Shown piece after piece: positions 25,249 through 34,085 of a stretch of DNA of 64,000 nucleotides. The first letter of the stretch is position 1; the number at the start of each line of letters is the position of its first letter. Location of the stretch: positions 124,001 to 188,000 of the forward strand of contig NZ_RZHE01000015.1 of the NCBI RefSeq assembly GCF_003989825.1, given 5' to 3'. The stretch comes from Vreelandella populi (GTDB lineage Bacteria > Pseudomonadota > Gammaproteobacteria > Pseudomonadales > Halomonadaceae). The notes below the pieces were generated by a model. It was not told the DNA's origin, made no database searches, and worked only from the letters and a program-made list of their open reading frames with translations. The position numbers were made by a program, and so were the translations under genes.

Positions 25249-26700
25249 TTATAAGCCGCCGACGCAGACGTATTTTAATTCAGTAAATTCATCGAGACCG
25301 TGGTGGGAGCCTTCACGGCCCAAGCCGGACTCTTTTACACCGCCAAACGGCGCCAGCTCGGTCGAGATCAGCCCTTCGTTGACGCCGACCATGCCGTATT
25401 CCAGCGCTTCCATGGTGCGCCAGATGCGGCGGTAATCCGTGGCGTAGAAGTAGGCCGCCAAACCGAATGGGGTATCGTTAGCCATCTGGATGGCCTCTTC
25501 GTCCTGCTTGAAACGGAATACAGGCGCAACTGGGCCGAAGGTCTCCTCATCGGCCACCGCCATCTGCGTGGTCACGTCAGCGAGTACCGTGGGCGTGAAG
25601 AAGCGCTCGCCCGCCGCATGAGTCTCGCCGCCACACATAAGGCGCGCCCCTTGGCTCATGGCGTCATCCACATGACGCTGCACTTTATCGACCGCGGCCT
25701 GATTGATCAGCGGGCCAATTACGCTGCCGTCTGCCAGGCCGTCGCCTACTTTTAGGGCTTTTACCCGTTCGGTGAGCTTGCTGACGAACGCATCGTAAAT
25801 GCCGTCCTGGACCAGAAAGCGGTTGGTGCACACGCAGGTTTGCCCGGCGTTGCGGAATTTGGAGGCGATAGCACCGTCCACCGCAGCGTCCACGTCGGCA
25901 TCGTCAAACACGATAAATGGCGCATTGCCGCCCAGCTCCATGGCGGTCTTCTTCACGGTGCTGGCGCACTGGGCCAGCAGGCGCTTGCCCACCGGCGTGG
26001 AGCCAGTGAACGACACCTTGCGCACGCGTGAATCAGTCGTCAGCACTTCACCGACTTCCGCTGGTTTGGAGGCGGTCACCACGTTGATGGTACCTGCGGG
26101 CAGGCCCGCTTCCAGCGCCAGGTACGCCGCTGCCAGGGCGGTCAGGGGCGTTGCCTCGGCGGGCTTGATCACCACGGTGCAGCCCGCGGCCAGTGCCGGG
26201 GCACACTTGCGGGTGATCATCGCCAACGGGAAGTTCCACGGCGTGATGGCGGCCACCACGCCGACTGGCTCGCGCAGCACCAACAGGCGCTTGTCGGCGC
26301 CGTGGCTGGGCAGGGTTTCGCCGGCCATGCGTTTGGCTTCTTCGGCGAAGAACTCGATGAACGAGGCGCCGTAGGTGACTTCGCCCTTGGCTTCCGCCAG
26401 CGGCTTGCCCTGCTCCATGGTCATCAGCCGCGCTAAGTCGTCGGCATGTTCAGTGATCAGTTCAAACCAGCGGCGCAGCAGGGCTGAGCGCTGTTTTACC
26501 GGGGTAGCGCGCCAGGTAGGGCCGGCTTCATAAGCCGCGGCCACGGCATCACGGGTATCTTCCGCGCCAAGCTCTGCGACACGGGCAATGGTTTCGCCGG
26601 TGGCGGGGTTGTCCACGGCAAAGGTTTCTTTTCCGGTGCGCCACTCGCCGCCTACCAGGGCGGGGACGGCTTCGTGCAACCACTGTTCGATAAAGCTCAT
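25249..26700 (-). CDS. gabD: succinate-semialdehyde dehydrogenase (NADP+)
   Basis: 483 aa aldehyde dehydrogenase. It oxidises succinate semialdehyde to succinate, the step after GabT. The catalytic Cys is in NAGQTCVCTNRFLVQDG and the catalytic Glu in AMELGGNAPFIVFDDAD; the cofactor segment is TPWNFPLAMITRK. Length and the C-terminal SGLGREGSHHGLDEF match GabD. Middle gene of the operon, 11 bases before gabT and 29 after the permease. An alternative would be a broader semialdehyde dehydrogenase, but context supports GabD. Confidence 0.93.
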   Translation of the reverse strand: MSFIEQWLHEAVPALVGGEWRTGKETFAVDNPATGETIARVAELGAEDTRDAVAAAYEAGPTWRATPVKQRSALLRRWFELITEHADDLARLMTMEQGKPLAEAKGEVTYGASFIEFFAEEAKRMAGETLPSHGADKRLLVLREPVGVVAAITPWNFPLAMITRKCAPALAAGCTVVIKPAEATPLTALAAAYLALEAGLPAGTINVVTASKPAEVGEVLTTDSRVRKVSFTGSTPVGKRLLAQCASTVKKTAMELGGNAPFIVFDDADVDAAVDGAIASKFRNAGQTCVCTNRFLVQDGIYDAFVSKLTERVKALKVGDGLADGSVIGPLINQAAVDKVQRHVDDAMSQGARLMCGGETHAAGERFFTPTVLADVTTQMAVADEETFGPVAPVFRFKQDEEAIQMANDTPFGLAAYFYATDYRRIWRTMEALEYGMVGVNEGLISTELAPFGGVKESGLGREGSHHGLDEFTELKYVCVGGL

Positions 26701-26729
26701 ACAATGCTCCTGTGAATGTCGTAGACGGC

Positions 26730-28145
26730 TTACAGATCCGCCATCATGTGTTGGTCGCTATAGGCGCGGCCGTAGGTACGCAGCGCGTGGATATACAGCG
26801 CAATACCCAGTACCGACCAGCCGGCGAAGATGCTCCACTCCGCACCACTCAACGCGGCCGGGCTACCCGGCAAGTAGAGGCAGGCCATGCCGAAGGACAG
26901 AACAATGGCCAGGGTGCCGCACAGCTTGCCGTGACGAATGCGGAACGGACGGGGCATGTCCGGCTCACGCACGCGCAGCACCATAAAAGAGATCGCCACA
27001 AACAGGTAAGCGATCACGATACCCAGTCCACCGGCGTTAACGATCCACACCAGAGCCGGGCGGCCGAAGAACGGCGCGATGCAGGAGAGAAAGCCCATCA
27101 GGAAGATAGCGTTGGTGGGTGTTTTATAGCGCGGGTGCAGCTTGCCAAACGGCGCGGGCAGCATGCCGGCTTTAGCCAGCGCATAAATGGCCCGCGAGCC
27201 GCCAATGTAGAACGCGTTCCAGCTGGTAATGATGCCCGCGATACCCGCCATTACCATCAGGTTGCTGGCCCAGGAAGCGTTAAACAGCGCGCCCATGGCG
27301 TCCGGCACGCTCAAGGAGCTTGCAGCAAGCTCGGTGCTGTTAAGCGCCAGGCTAGTCGCCAAAATGATCAGCGCGTACCACACCACCGCCAGAATGACCG
27401 AAAGCATGAGTACCTTGCCGATGGCTTTATAAGGCAGATTGATCTCTTCCGCGGCCTGGGGAATCACGTCAAAGCCCACAAACAGGAAGGGCACCATGAC
27501 CAACACCGCAATGATCCCAGCCATGGTGCCGTTATCGCCATGGGCAAAAAGCGGCATCATGTTGATAGTCTCACCCTCAAACAGGGAGCCTGTCACAAAC
27601 ATCACGCCGACCAGCAGAATCAGGCCGGTCACCACTTTTTGTAGCAGGGCCGCGGTGGACACGCCGAAGTAGTTGATCAACATCATCAAAAGCGAACCGC
27701 CTACACCCACGGCCACCCAGGTCGCTTTTACTTCCCAGCCAGCAATGGTCCAAAGGTGCCCGACGGCGTAGTTAGGCGCCAGGTGTTCAATAACCGTGGG
27801 CAGTGCAACGGCTTCAAACGCCACCACGCTCAAATAGCCGAGAATGATCGCCCATGTACATAAAAAGGAGGGCAGATGGCCTAGCGCCCGGTAGCTGTAA
27901 ACGTGCTCGCCGCCAACCTTGGGCATGGCGGAGGCAAGCTCTGCGTAGGTCAAACCGACCAGCACAATGGCAAAACCACCCACAATAAAGGCTAGAATAG
28001 CGCCCAGGCTGCCGGCGGACTGGATGGCGGTTCCGGTAAGAACGATCCAGCCCCAGCCGATCATGGCCCCAAACGCGAGGGCGAGTACATCGCCACGGGC
28101 CAGTACCCGGACGAGTTTATCTTGTTCAGAAGTGGGAGTGCTCAT
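26730..28145 (-). CDS. APC family permease, probable GABA or amino acid importer
   Basis: 471 aa with about 12 membrane helices. GDVLALAFGAMIGWGWIVLT at the N-terminus is the APC consensus Gly-rich helix. It heads the operon with gabD and gabT, so GABA or a precursor such as putrescine-derived amino acids is the likely cargo; sequence alone does not show this, and it is not obviously the E. coli GabP type. The operator region with ATGCACCA repeats lies between it and the GabR-like gene. Confidence 0.88.
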   Translation of the reverse strand: MSTPTSEQDKLVRVLARGDVLALAFGAMIGWGWIVLTGTAIQSAGSLGAILAFIVGGFAIVLVGLTYAELASAMPKVGGEHVYSYRALGHLPSFLCTWAIILGYLSVVAFEAVALPTVIEHLAPNYAVGHLWTIAGWEVKATWVAVGVGGSLLMMLINYFGVSTAALLQKVVTGLILLVGVMFVTGSLFEGETINMMPLFAHGDNGTMAGIIAVLVMVPFLFVGFDVIPQAAEEINLPYKAIGKVLMLSVILAVVWYALIILATSLALNSTELAASSLSVPDAMGALFNASWASNLMVMAGIAGIITSWNAFYIGGSRAIYALAKAGMLPAPFGKLHPRYKTPTNAIFLMGFLSCIAPFFGRPALVWIVNAGGLGIVIAYLFVAISFMVLRVREPDMPRPFRIRHGKLCGTLAIVLSFGMACLYLPGSPAALSGAEWSIFAGWSVLGIALYIHALRTYGRAYSDQHMMADL

Positions 28146-28257
28146 AGCAAAGTATCCTGCAAGTTATTGGATGTTGTCATTGGCGCTCTATGGCGCAGTA
28201 TCCTTATCCCGTTTATAGGGCATATAGACACGCTAGCAGGCTGAAGGTAGAACGCGT

Positions 28258-28302
28258 ATGCACCACTTTTCTGTTTAACTAGACCACTTTCTTAATGCAC
28301 CA
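28258..28302. promoter_or_regulatory. direct-repeat operator candidate for the GabR-like regulator
   Basis: ATGCACCA is repeated at 28258-28265 and 28295-28302 (37 bases apart), and ACCACTTT at 28262-28269 and 28283-28290 (21 bases, two helical turns). B. subtilis GabR is known to bind direct ATACCA repeats 34 bases apart, so the layout fits a dimeric MocR protein bridging two sites between the divergent genes. Confidence 0.65.
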
Positions 28303-28382
28303 ATACAGTGCAAAGAATCGGCTGATAATTGCCTGACAGTTCACGCTGTTAGTACTTTCAGCCAGGTAAAAGGGAGCTTTGC

Positions 28383-29801
28383 ATGGACCGTGAGCAGGTT
28401 TTGCACCAACTTGAACATCTTTATGCACTCCAACCTGAACGGCTAAGCAAGCAGGTCCGTATTGAACAAGCACTGCGTTCTGCGATTACCCAGCAGTGGC
28501 CCGTCGGGCTACGCTTACCTTCTCATCGGGTATTGGCACAGAAGCTGGGGGTGGCCCGCCAGACCCTGGCATTGGCGATTGGTACGCTGCTTGAAGAAGG
28601 CTTGCTTAAAACGGCTCATGGTCAGGGCACTTGGACCAGCAAACCTTCCCTCGCCGCCAACTCGCCTACCCAGAATCGCCCCCTTTCCAAACGCGCGCAG
28701 AAAGTGCTGCAAGGCCTGGGCGCCAGCCTGATTCAAAGCGGGGCCTTTGTGCCGGGTATTCCGGATATTGCCCAATTTCCCATGCGTAAATGGCGCCAGC
28801 TTTATGCCAGCGTGACAGTCCCGCAAAATGCGCTGCTACTCTCCTACTCGACCGGCGGCTATGGGCCGTTAAAGCGAGCCATACGCGATTTTCTGGAGCG
28901 CTGGCGCAATATTCGCTGCGACACTGACCAGATCATCATCACCGATGGCACCCATAACGGTCTTGAGCTTTGCGCCATGGCGCTTGCCGATGTAGGCGAT
29001 ACGGTGGCAATGGAATCACCCTGCTACTGGGGGGCGCGCAATGTATTTACTGCTACGGGAATGAACGTTGAGATGCTGCCGTGGCACCCCGATCATGGCC
29101 ATACCCTGTCAGCCTCGCTGGCCCCCGTTCAGTTGGCGTATCTGACCGGCTCCCATCACTATCCGCTCAGTGTGCCGACCTGTCTTCACGACAAGCAGCG
29201 CCTGTGCGATACCCTGGCGCCTACCTACATTATTGAAGATGACTACGAGTTCAACCGCAACGACCATTCAAACCTGCTGTTTGATCCAGAATCCGGACAT
29301 CACTTACTGGCCGGCTCTTTTTCCAAGATGATGTTTCCGGGCCTGCGGTTGGGGTACCTGGTGGTCCCCCGCCAGCTGTCCGGGCCCATGAACCGCCTGC
29401 GCAGCGAGCTGTTTCGTGAGGGGCGCATGCTGGATCAGGCGGTGCTTGCGCAGTTCATTTTTGATGGTGATCTGGATGCCTGGTGCCGTCGTATTCAGCG
29501 CGATTATCTTGGCCGCCAGCAGGTAATGCATGACCAGCTGCGTGCCCTTCCCTTTGTAAAGCGTATTTCGCCACCGAGCAGCGCTATTAGCCTGTGCATC
29601 GAATTTGCATCGCACATCAACGATGTTCAGCTTGCCCAAGCGCTACTCAAAGAGCACTTGATCGTACGCCCGCTAAGCCCGGTATGCGCAGAACATGACC
29701 CGCGCTCAGGCCTGGTAATGGGGGTAGGTATGCTTTCAGGTGAAACGCTGGCCCGTGAGGCTCAGCGGCTACGCCGATGCCTTGAAAACCTGTTACGCTA
29801 G
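28383..29801 (+). CDS. GabR-like MocR regulator of the gab operon
   Basis: 472 aa. The winged helix (LPSHRVLAQKLGVARQTLAL near residues 45-65) is followed by the aminotransferase-like domain, PLP Lys315 in GSFSKMMFPGLRLGY and Asp in YIIEDDYEFNRN. Known GabR binds PLP and GABA and activates gabTD. The divergent placement next to permease-gabD-gabT makes the same role very likely here. AGGGAGC precedes the ATG. It is followed by the lipoprotein gene on the same strand after 72 bases. Confidence 0.87.
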   Translation: MDREQVLHQLEHLYALQPERLSKQVRIEQALRSAITQQWPVGLRLPSHRVLAQKLGVARQTLALAIGTLLEEGLLKTAHGQGTWTSKPSLAANSPTQNRPLSKRAQKVLQGLGASLIQSGAFVPGIPDIAQFPMRKWRQLYASVTVPQNALLLSYSTGGYGPLKRAIRDFLERWRNIRCDTDQIIITDGTHNGLELCAMALADVGDTVAMESPCYWGARNVFTATGMNVEMLPWHPDHGHTLSASLAPVQLAYLTGSHHYPLSVPTCLHDKQRLCDTLAPTYIIEDDYEFNRNDHSNLLFDPESGHHLLAGSFSKMMFPGLRLGYLVVPRQLSGPMNRLRSELFREGRMLDQAVLAQFIFDGDLDAWCRRIQRDYLGRQQVMHDQLRALPFVKRISPPSSAISLCIEFASHINDVQLAQALLKEHLIVRPLSPVCAEHDPRSGLVMGVGMLSGETLAREAQRLRRCLENLLR

Positions 29802-29873
29802 CGGCCAACAAGAAGCTGATTTGACTCGGTATAAAATATCGGTGACGGCACTTTTATCCACAAGGAATTCGTC

Positions 29874-30554
29874 ATGCTTTGCCCTGTTGATAGTTTTCCC
29901 ACGAGATACTTGTCGTGGCTTATGACACTGCGTACGTGGGGGGTAATCAGCACTGTCCTGCTGCTCTCAGGGTGCGCCACCTTTGCCCCTAACCCGCCTC
30001 GGGATCAGAGCAATATCTGCGAAATTTTCCGTGAACAGCCCACCTGGTATGACTACGCGCGGGATTCTCAAGAAAAATGGGGCACGTCGATTGCCACGCA
30101 AATGGCATTTATTCAGCAGGAATCTTCCTTTAAAAGCCATATCCGTCCGGATCGTAAGTACTATCTAGGCTTTATTCCCGGCCCTCGCCCCTCTTCGGCA
30201 AAAGGCTATGCCCAGGCGCAGGACCCGGTATGGGGCGAGTACCGTGACCAGGCCGGCAGCCTGTTTGCGCGGCGTACCAGTATGAAGCACGCCACCGATT
30301 TTATCGGCTGGTACAACCGCCGCTCACAACAGCAGGCGGGCATTTCGCTGACCAACCCGGAACACCTCTACTACGCCTATCACGAAGGGGCCGGCGGCTA
30401 TCGGCGCGGCACTTACCGTAATAAGCCGCATGTATTGCGCGCCGGGCAACAGATTGCTACCCGCACAAGCCGCTACCAGACCCAGCTCAACGCCTGCGAA
30501 GCCGAGTTTCAATGCCGCCGTTTCTATCAGGTCTGGCCCTTTTGCCGTAGCTAA
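29874..30554 (+). CDS. lytic transglycosylase-like lipoprotein
   Basis: 226 aa. AAGGAA precedes the ATG by 6 bases. A hydrophobic stretch ending in the lipobox LLSGC (Cys near residue 34) marks an outer-membrane lipoprotein; a start at Met17 (29922) would give a more usual signal length. The body has an SLT-like fold pattern: a possible catalytic Glu in MAFIQQESSFKSHI, then AKGYAQAQDPVWGEYRD and a GAGGYRRGTY segment. Members cleave peptidoglycan glycan strands. It does not match MltA-F clearly. It stands 12 bases before the TSUP gene. Confidence 0.78.
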   Translation: MLCPVDSFPTRYLSWLMTLRTWGVISTVLLLSGCATFAPNPPRDQSNICEIFREQPTWYDYARDSQEKWGTSIATQMAFIQQESSFKSHIRPDRKYYLGFIPGPRPSSAKGYAQAQDPVWGEYRDQAGSLFARRTSMKHATDFIGWYNRRSQQQAGISLTNPEHLYYAYHEGAGGYRRGTYRNKPHVLRAGQQIATRTSRYQTQLNACEAEFQCRRFYQVWPFCRS

Positions 30555-30565
30555 GAAGCCCTAAC

Positions 30566-31306
30566 ATGTCATTACTCATCGGTTCATTGTTTGTCTTTGT
30601 TGTCTTTTTGACCTCAATGCTGTCAGGCATCTTCGGCATGGCGGGCGGTTTGGTGCTGCTGTGGTTTCTGCTGCTGGTTTTTCCAGCGAGCACTGCCATG
30701 GCCGTGCATGGTGTAATTCAGCTGACCGCCAACGGGTCGCGCGCATGGCTCTCACGGCGGTTTATTGTTTGGCGAATCGTTGCCTTTATGACGCTTGGCG
30801 TGCTGAGCGCGGCTGGGTTACTGCTGTTGTTCAATTACAGCCCCAATGCGGCCACCGTTTCGATCCTGATCGGCTTGATGCCGATTTTGGTGTGGATGCC
30901 CAAGCGCTGGTTTCATCTGAATGCCAATCGGGCCAGCCACGCGCTGCTGTGCGGCATGGCCTCCGGCGGGCTAACTATTGCCGCTGGGGTGTCGGGACCT
31001 TTAATTGATATCTTTTTTGTGCGTTCGCAAATGGACCGCCGCCAGGTAGTGGCCACCAAAGCGATGATTCAGGTGGTCGCCCATAGCATCAAGATCCTGT
31101 TTTACCTGGGGGCGGCGCTGGCATTAAGCGCAGGAGAATGGGGCATGGTACTACTGGCGGCTCCCTTTGCCATTTTAGGTACCCAAACCGGGACGCGTAT
31201 TTTACACCGCCTGACCGATGCCAACTTTCGCACCTGGACACGCTGGATCGTTACCGGGATTGGCGTTTTCTATTTTGGCCAAGGGCTCGTGCTGCTTAGT
31301 CAGTAA
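30566..31306 (+). CDS. TSUP (TauE/SafE) family exporter
   Basis: 246 aa with eight predicted membrane helices. The N-terminal half shows TSMLSGIFGMAGGLVLLWFL and the second repeat AHALLCGMASGGLTIAAGVS-like Gly-rich helices characteristic of the TSUP family, which moves sulfite, sulfonates or related organic anions across the inner membrane. No sulfur-metabolism gene is adjacent, so substrate is open. It follows the transglycosylase-like gene by 12 bases and may be co-transcribed. Confidence 0.83.
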   Translation: MSLLIGSLFVFVVFLTSMLSGIFGMAGGLVLLWFLLLVFPASTAMAVHGVIQLTANGSRAWLSRRFIVWRIVAFMTLGVLSAAGLLLLFNYSPNAATVSILIGLMPILVWMPKRWFHLNANRASHALLCGMASGGLTIAAGVSGPLIDIFFVRSQMDRRQVVATKAMIQVVAHSIKILFYLGAALALSAGEWGMVLLAAPFAILGTQTGTRILHRLTDANFRTWTRWIVTGIGVFYFGQGLVLLSQ

Positions 31307-31441
31307 ATGGCGCTACCCGGTACGGTTAAAACCTCCGCCTGTCGATAGCCTTTATATTGACACCCTAATTGACTGCCGTTATCGTCGAAAAGATGTTAAT
31401 GAGAACCAATTTCTTTTAGTGACATTTAGCGGGATGGCCAA

Positions 31442-31813
31442 ATGACCAGTGAGCAGCGACAGCTTCGCCAGACCCTCGTGTTTCTGCGAACCTCGTTTGA
31501 AGCGATTCAGCACTCTATTGCTGGCCGCCTTGACGACCCGCTGCCCTGCTGGCTGGATGCCACGATGCTTTCAATGCTGGCGCGAGAGTTAAACCGCTGC
31601 TGCAGAGAGGCCCGGCCACTGTTTGCCCCTCAGGCGGTTGAACAGATATTTCTGGCCTCCCAGCAGTGCGAGCTACTCCTTAAACAGTGCCCGGGTGTGC
31701 TCAGCAGCGCCGTATGCCACCGGCAGCTAGCCGCGATAATACTGCCGCTTACCAGCGCCATTGGGCAAGTCGATACGCCCGTCAAACGGCGCTGGCCCTG
31801 GCAACGTGAATAA
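31442..31813 (+). CDS. hypothetical protein, Cys-containing
   Basis: 123 aa, not recognised. It is largely helical by composition, without signal peptide or membrane segment, and holds six Cys residues, including LNRCCREAR and QQCELLLKQCPG. The C-terminus is basic (KRRWPWQRE). It is followed by a strong terminator. No obvious ribosome site other than GGGATGG a few bases upstream. It could be a small regulatory or chaperone-like protein; the sequence gives no firm lead. Confidence 0.55.
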   Translation: MTSEQRQLRQTLVFLRTSFEAIQHSIAGRLDDPLPCWLDATMLSMLARELNRCCREARPLFAPQAVEQIFLASQQCELLLKQCPGVLSSAVCHRQLAAIILPLTSAIGQVDTPVKRRWPWQRE

Positions 31814-31834
31814 ATGATCCCTCACGCTCTAATG

Positions 31835-31869
31835 CCCCCGCCTTATTTTCCAGGCGGGGGTTTGTTTTA
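31835..31869 (+). terminator. rho-independent terminator
   Basis: CCCCCGCCT (31835-31843) and AGGCGGGGG (31852-31860) form a perfect 9-bp stem, followed by TTTGTTTT. Confidence 0.9.
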
Positions 31870-31922
31870 ACTAGACCGCATAACAGCGCGTAGAACATCA
31901 TAGTTGGCGCTTACTAGTAAAC

Positions 31923-31938
31923 TGGTCTATTCTGACCA
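31923..31938. promoter_or_regulatory. inverted repeat upstream of the alkene reductase gene
   Basis: TGGTC and GACCA form a perfect inverted repeat around TATTCT, 37 bases before the start of the Old Yellow Enzyme gene. A related TAGACC half-site lies at 31872-31877. It may be the binding site of an electrophile-sensing regulator such as a NemR-type TetR protein encoded elsewhere; that is inference. Confidence 0.5.
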
Positions 31939-31974
31939 CTGTTATCTATTATTGCCGTAAAAGGAGTTAGCTGC

Positions 31975-33093
31975 ATGGCGTATGAAACGCTTTTTACCCC
32001 GACCCAACTGGGCAGCCTGTCGATTCCCAACCGAGTCATCATGGCACCGCTTACCCGGTCGCGCACGCCGGACAGCGTGCCAGGCAAGATGCAAGAGGCC
32101 TACTACGGGCAGCGGGCCGGTGCGGGGTTAATCATCAGCGAAGCTACCAATATTTCGCCCACCGCTCGCGGTTATGTTTACACGCCGGGTATCTGGACCG
32201 ATGAGCAGGAAGCCGGCTGGCAAGGGGTGGTTAACGCCGTTCATGCCAAAGGCGGTCGCATTGCAATTCAGCTATGGCACGTTGGGCGCGTTTCCCATGA
32301 AATGGTTCAACCCAATGGAGAGCAGCCGGTCGCGCCTAGCGCCCTGAAAGGCGAAGGCGCCCAGTGTTTTGTCGAGTTTGAAGATGGCACTGCTGGCCAG
32401 CACCCCACCAGCACGCCCCGTGCCCTTGAAGCCGATGAAATCTCCGGCATTGTGGACGACTATCGCCAAGCCGCTATTCGCGCCAAGCGTGCCGGTTTCG
32501 ATATGGTGGAAGTGCACGCGGCCAACGCTTACCTGCTCAACCAGTTCCTGGCAACTGGCAGCAACCAGCGTACCGATCAATACGGCGGTTCGATCGAGAA
32601 TCGTGCCCGCTTCCCGCTAGAGGTTATTGATGCGGTCATTGAGGTGTACGGCGCAGACCGGGTGGGCATTCGCATGACCCCCTTTATCGAACTGTTCGGC
32701 CTGACCGATGATGAGCCGAAAGAGATGGCCTTCTACATAGCGGAGCAGCTTTCCAAGCGCGGCCTCGCCTACCTGCACCTGAACGAGCCCAACTGGGCCG
32801 GTGGTGATATTCAGTTCCCCGACGGTTTCCGTGAGCAGATGCGAGAGCGTTTTAGCGGTAGCCTGATCTACTGCGGCAACTACGACGCTGAACGCGCCGA
32901 AGCCCGCATTAACGACAAATCGACAGATGTCGTGGCGTTTGGTCGGCCGTATATTGCCAACCCTGACCTCGCTGAGCGCTTTCGGGTTGATGCAGCACTC
33001 AATGAACCCAACCACGACACTTTCTACGGTGGCGATGAAAAGGGCTATACCGACTATCCGTTTATGGATAACGGGTATGATCGCACGGGCTAA
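31975..33093 (+). CDS. Old Yellow Enzyme-type alkene reductase
   Basis: 372 aa, one FMN-binding TIM barrel. Such enzymes (NemA, morphinone reductase, PETN reductase) use NAD(P)H to reduce activated C=C bonds, maleimides or nitro-esters. The N-terminus RVIMAPLTRSRTPDSVP, the ligand-binding pair His-x2-Asn in EVHAANAYLLNQFL and TDQYGGSIENR are present. The His/Asn pair is as in morphinone reductase rather than His/His. AAGGAG precedes the ATG. It is monocistronic: a palindrome lies upstream and a terminator downstream. Confidence 0.9.
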   Translation: MAYETLFTPTQLGSLSIPNRVIMAPLTRSRTPDSVPGKMQEAYYGQRAGAGLIISEATNISPTARGYVYTPGIWTDEQEAGWQGVVNAVHAKGGRIAIQLWHVGRVSHEMVQPNGEQPVAPSALKGEGAQCFVEFEDGTAGQHPTSTPRALEADEISGIVDDYRQAAIRAKRAGFDMVEVHAANAYLLNQFLATGSNQRTDQYGGSIENRARFPLEVIDAVIEVYGADRVGIRMTPFIELFGLTDDEPKEMAFYIAEQLSKRGLAYLHLNEPNWAGGDIQFPDGFREQMRERFSGSLIYCGNYDAERAEARINDKSTDVVAFGRPYIANPDLAERFRVDAALNEPNHDTFYGGDEKGYTDYPFMDNGYDRTG

Positions 33094-33127
33094 GCCCAGC
33101 TGCCGTTTGACAGTTTACTGATCAAAA

Positions 33128-33155
33128 AGCACTACTGCGGTAGTGCTTTTTTTGT
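33128..33155 (+). terminator. rho-independent terminator of the alkene reductase gene
   Basis: AGCACTAC (33128-33135) and GTAGTGCT (33140-33147) form a perfect 8-bp stem with loop TGCG, followed by seven T residues. Confidence 0.92.
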
Positions 33156-33488
33156 ACTTTTATAAAGGTAAAGACTGGTAACCTAGTACGTTGGCAAAAT
33201 GCGAAGATGGTATGTTGCATTCGCCGGTGGCGTTTTTGCTTTCGCTGGGTCTGTTGGGCTTGCAGTCAGTACGGGCATGAAATTTCGCCCAAAAGGTGGG
33301 TACCGTAACCTATAAAAGCCTTTTTGACCTCCGCCCGTGATCATGCCTCCCATCGCTTGAACTGCTTTTCCAGGTAAACACTCTCGCTATTGGTGCTTTA
33401 CTGGCTGAGGGTGCCGCTGGCATTGAAGGCAAGAGCTCTACGATTAAATAACACTGAGTCACGAATTAAAAAAAGGGATTTTAAGAAT
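33156..33488. other. 333-bp gap with a short coding-like scrap
   Basis: No intact gene seen. The plus frame from about 33341 to the TAA at 33449 reads LELLFQVNTLAIGALLAEG and GIEGKSSTIK; it looks protein-like but has no start site I can support and I do not recognise it. The region should hold the promoter of the ZipA-like gene; AT-rich sequence lies just before it. Confidence 0.3.
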
Positions 33489-34082
33489 ATGGATCGCACG
33501 ACTGCCATTTTAATGTTGGCATTGATATCGCTGGTATTCGGGGGATTAGCGGCAGCAATATTCATCTACGTCATTATTCCATGGCGCCGACGTCGCGCCA
33601 AAGAGAAAGCGGACAGGCTTACGCCGTCACCTGCCAGGGTTGTCGAGTCACCTGCCGACGAAACGCCTGTGACGATCCAACCGGCCGCCAAGGTTTCCCA
33701 GCACTCTTTATTTATCATTTTTGCTGAACCGGGGCAGGCCACCGAGCAAACGCTTACTCAGTGGCTTCAAAAGATCAACGCCGACTACGACCCGCTTAAG
33801 AAGGTATTTCTGGTGGCGGGCCAGCAGCCGGCCAACCCGATCACGATTGCCAACGCCTTCCTGCCCGGCGAGCTCCCTGATCTGTACAGAAACGAAAGCG
33901 CCGATGAGGAAATCAAAGGCATCAGCCTGATCGTCAAACCGCCCCTACACAAACGCCGCAATCAACAGATGATTGCCTTTGTGGCACTTGCCAAAGAGGC
34001 GGCAACGCTATTTAACGCCGACGTGCTGGATACCCAGCATCAAAATGCCACGGAAGACACCTACACCCAGATTATCGGCTGA
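33489..34082 (+). CDS. membrane-anchored protein with ZipA-like C-terminal domain
   Basis: 197 aa from ATG 33489; the open frame begins at 33390 but the earlier part lacks support. One N-terminal membrane helix (residues 7-29) is followed by a basic RRRRAK stretch, a Pro-rich linker (about 40-70), and a globular domain (75-195). That domain resembles the ZipA FtsZ-binding fold: ISLIVKPPLHKRRNQQMIAF then VALAKEAATLFNADVLDTQ matches the family's end, where a hydrophobic strand leads into the helix with the LNADVLD-type ending. ZipA proper tethers FtsZ to the membrane and is usually longer and next to ligA. This gene is shorter and isolated, so it may be a ZipA paralogue. The match is by eye. 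Confidence 0.55.
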   Translation: MDRTTAILMLALISLVFGGLAAAIFIYVIIPWRRRRAKEKADRLTPSPARVVESPADETPVTIQPAAKVSQHSLFIIFAEPGQATEQTLTQWLQKINADYDPLKKVFLVAGQQPANPITIANAFLPGELPDLYRNESADEEIKGISLIVKPPLHKRRNQQMIAFVALAKEAATLFNADVLDTQHQNATEDTYTQIIG

Positions 34083-34085
34083 GTG

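Noticed and set aside
26712..27644. 310-codon open frame antisense to the gab permease
   Set aside because: Gln/His/Arg-rich antisense translation of a membrane protein, typical of shadow frames.
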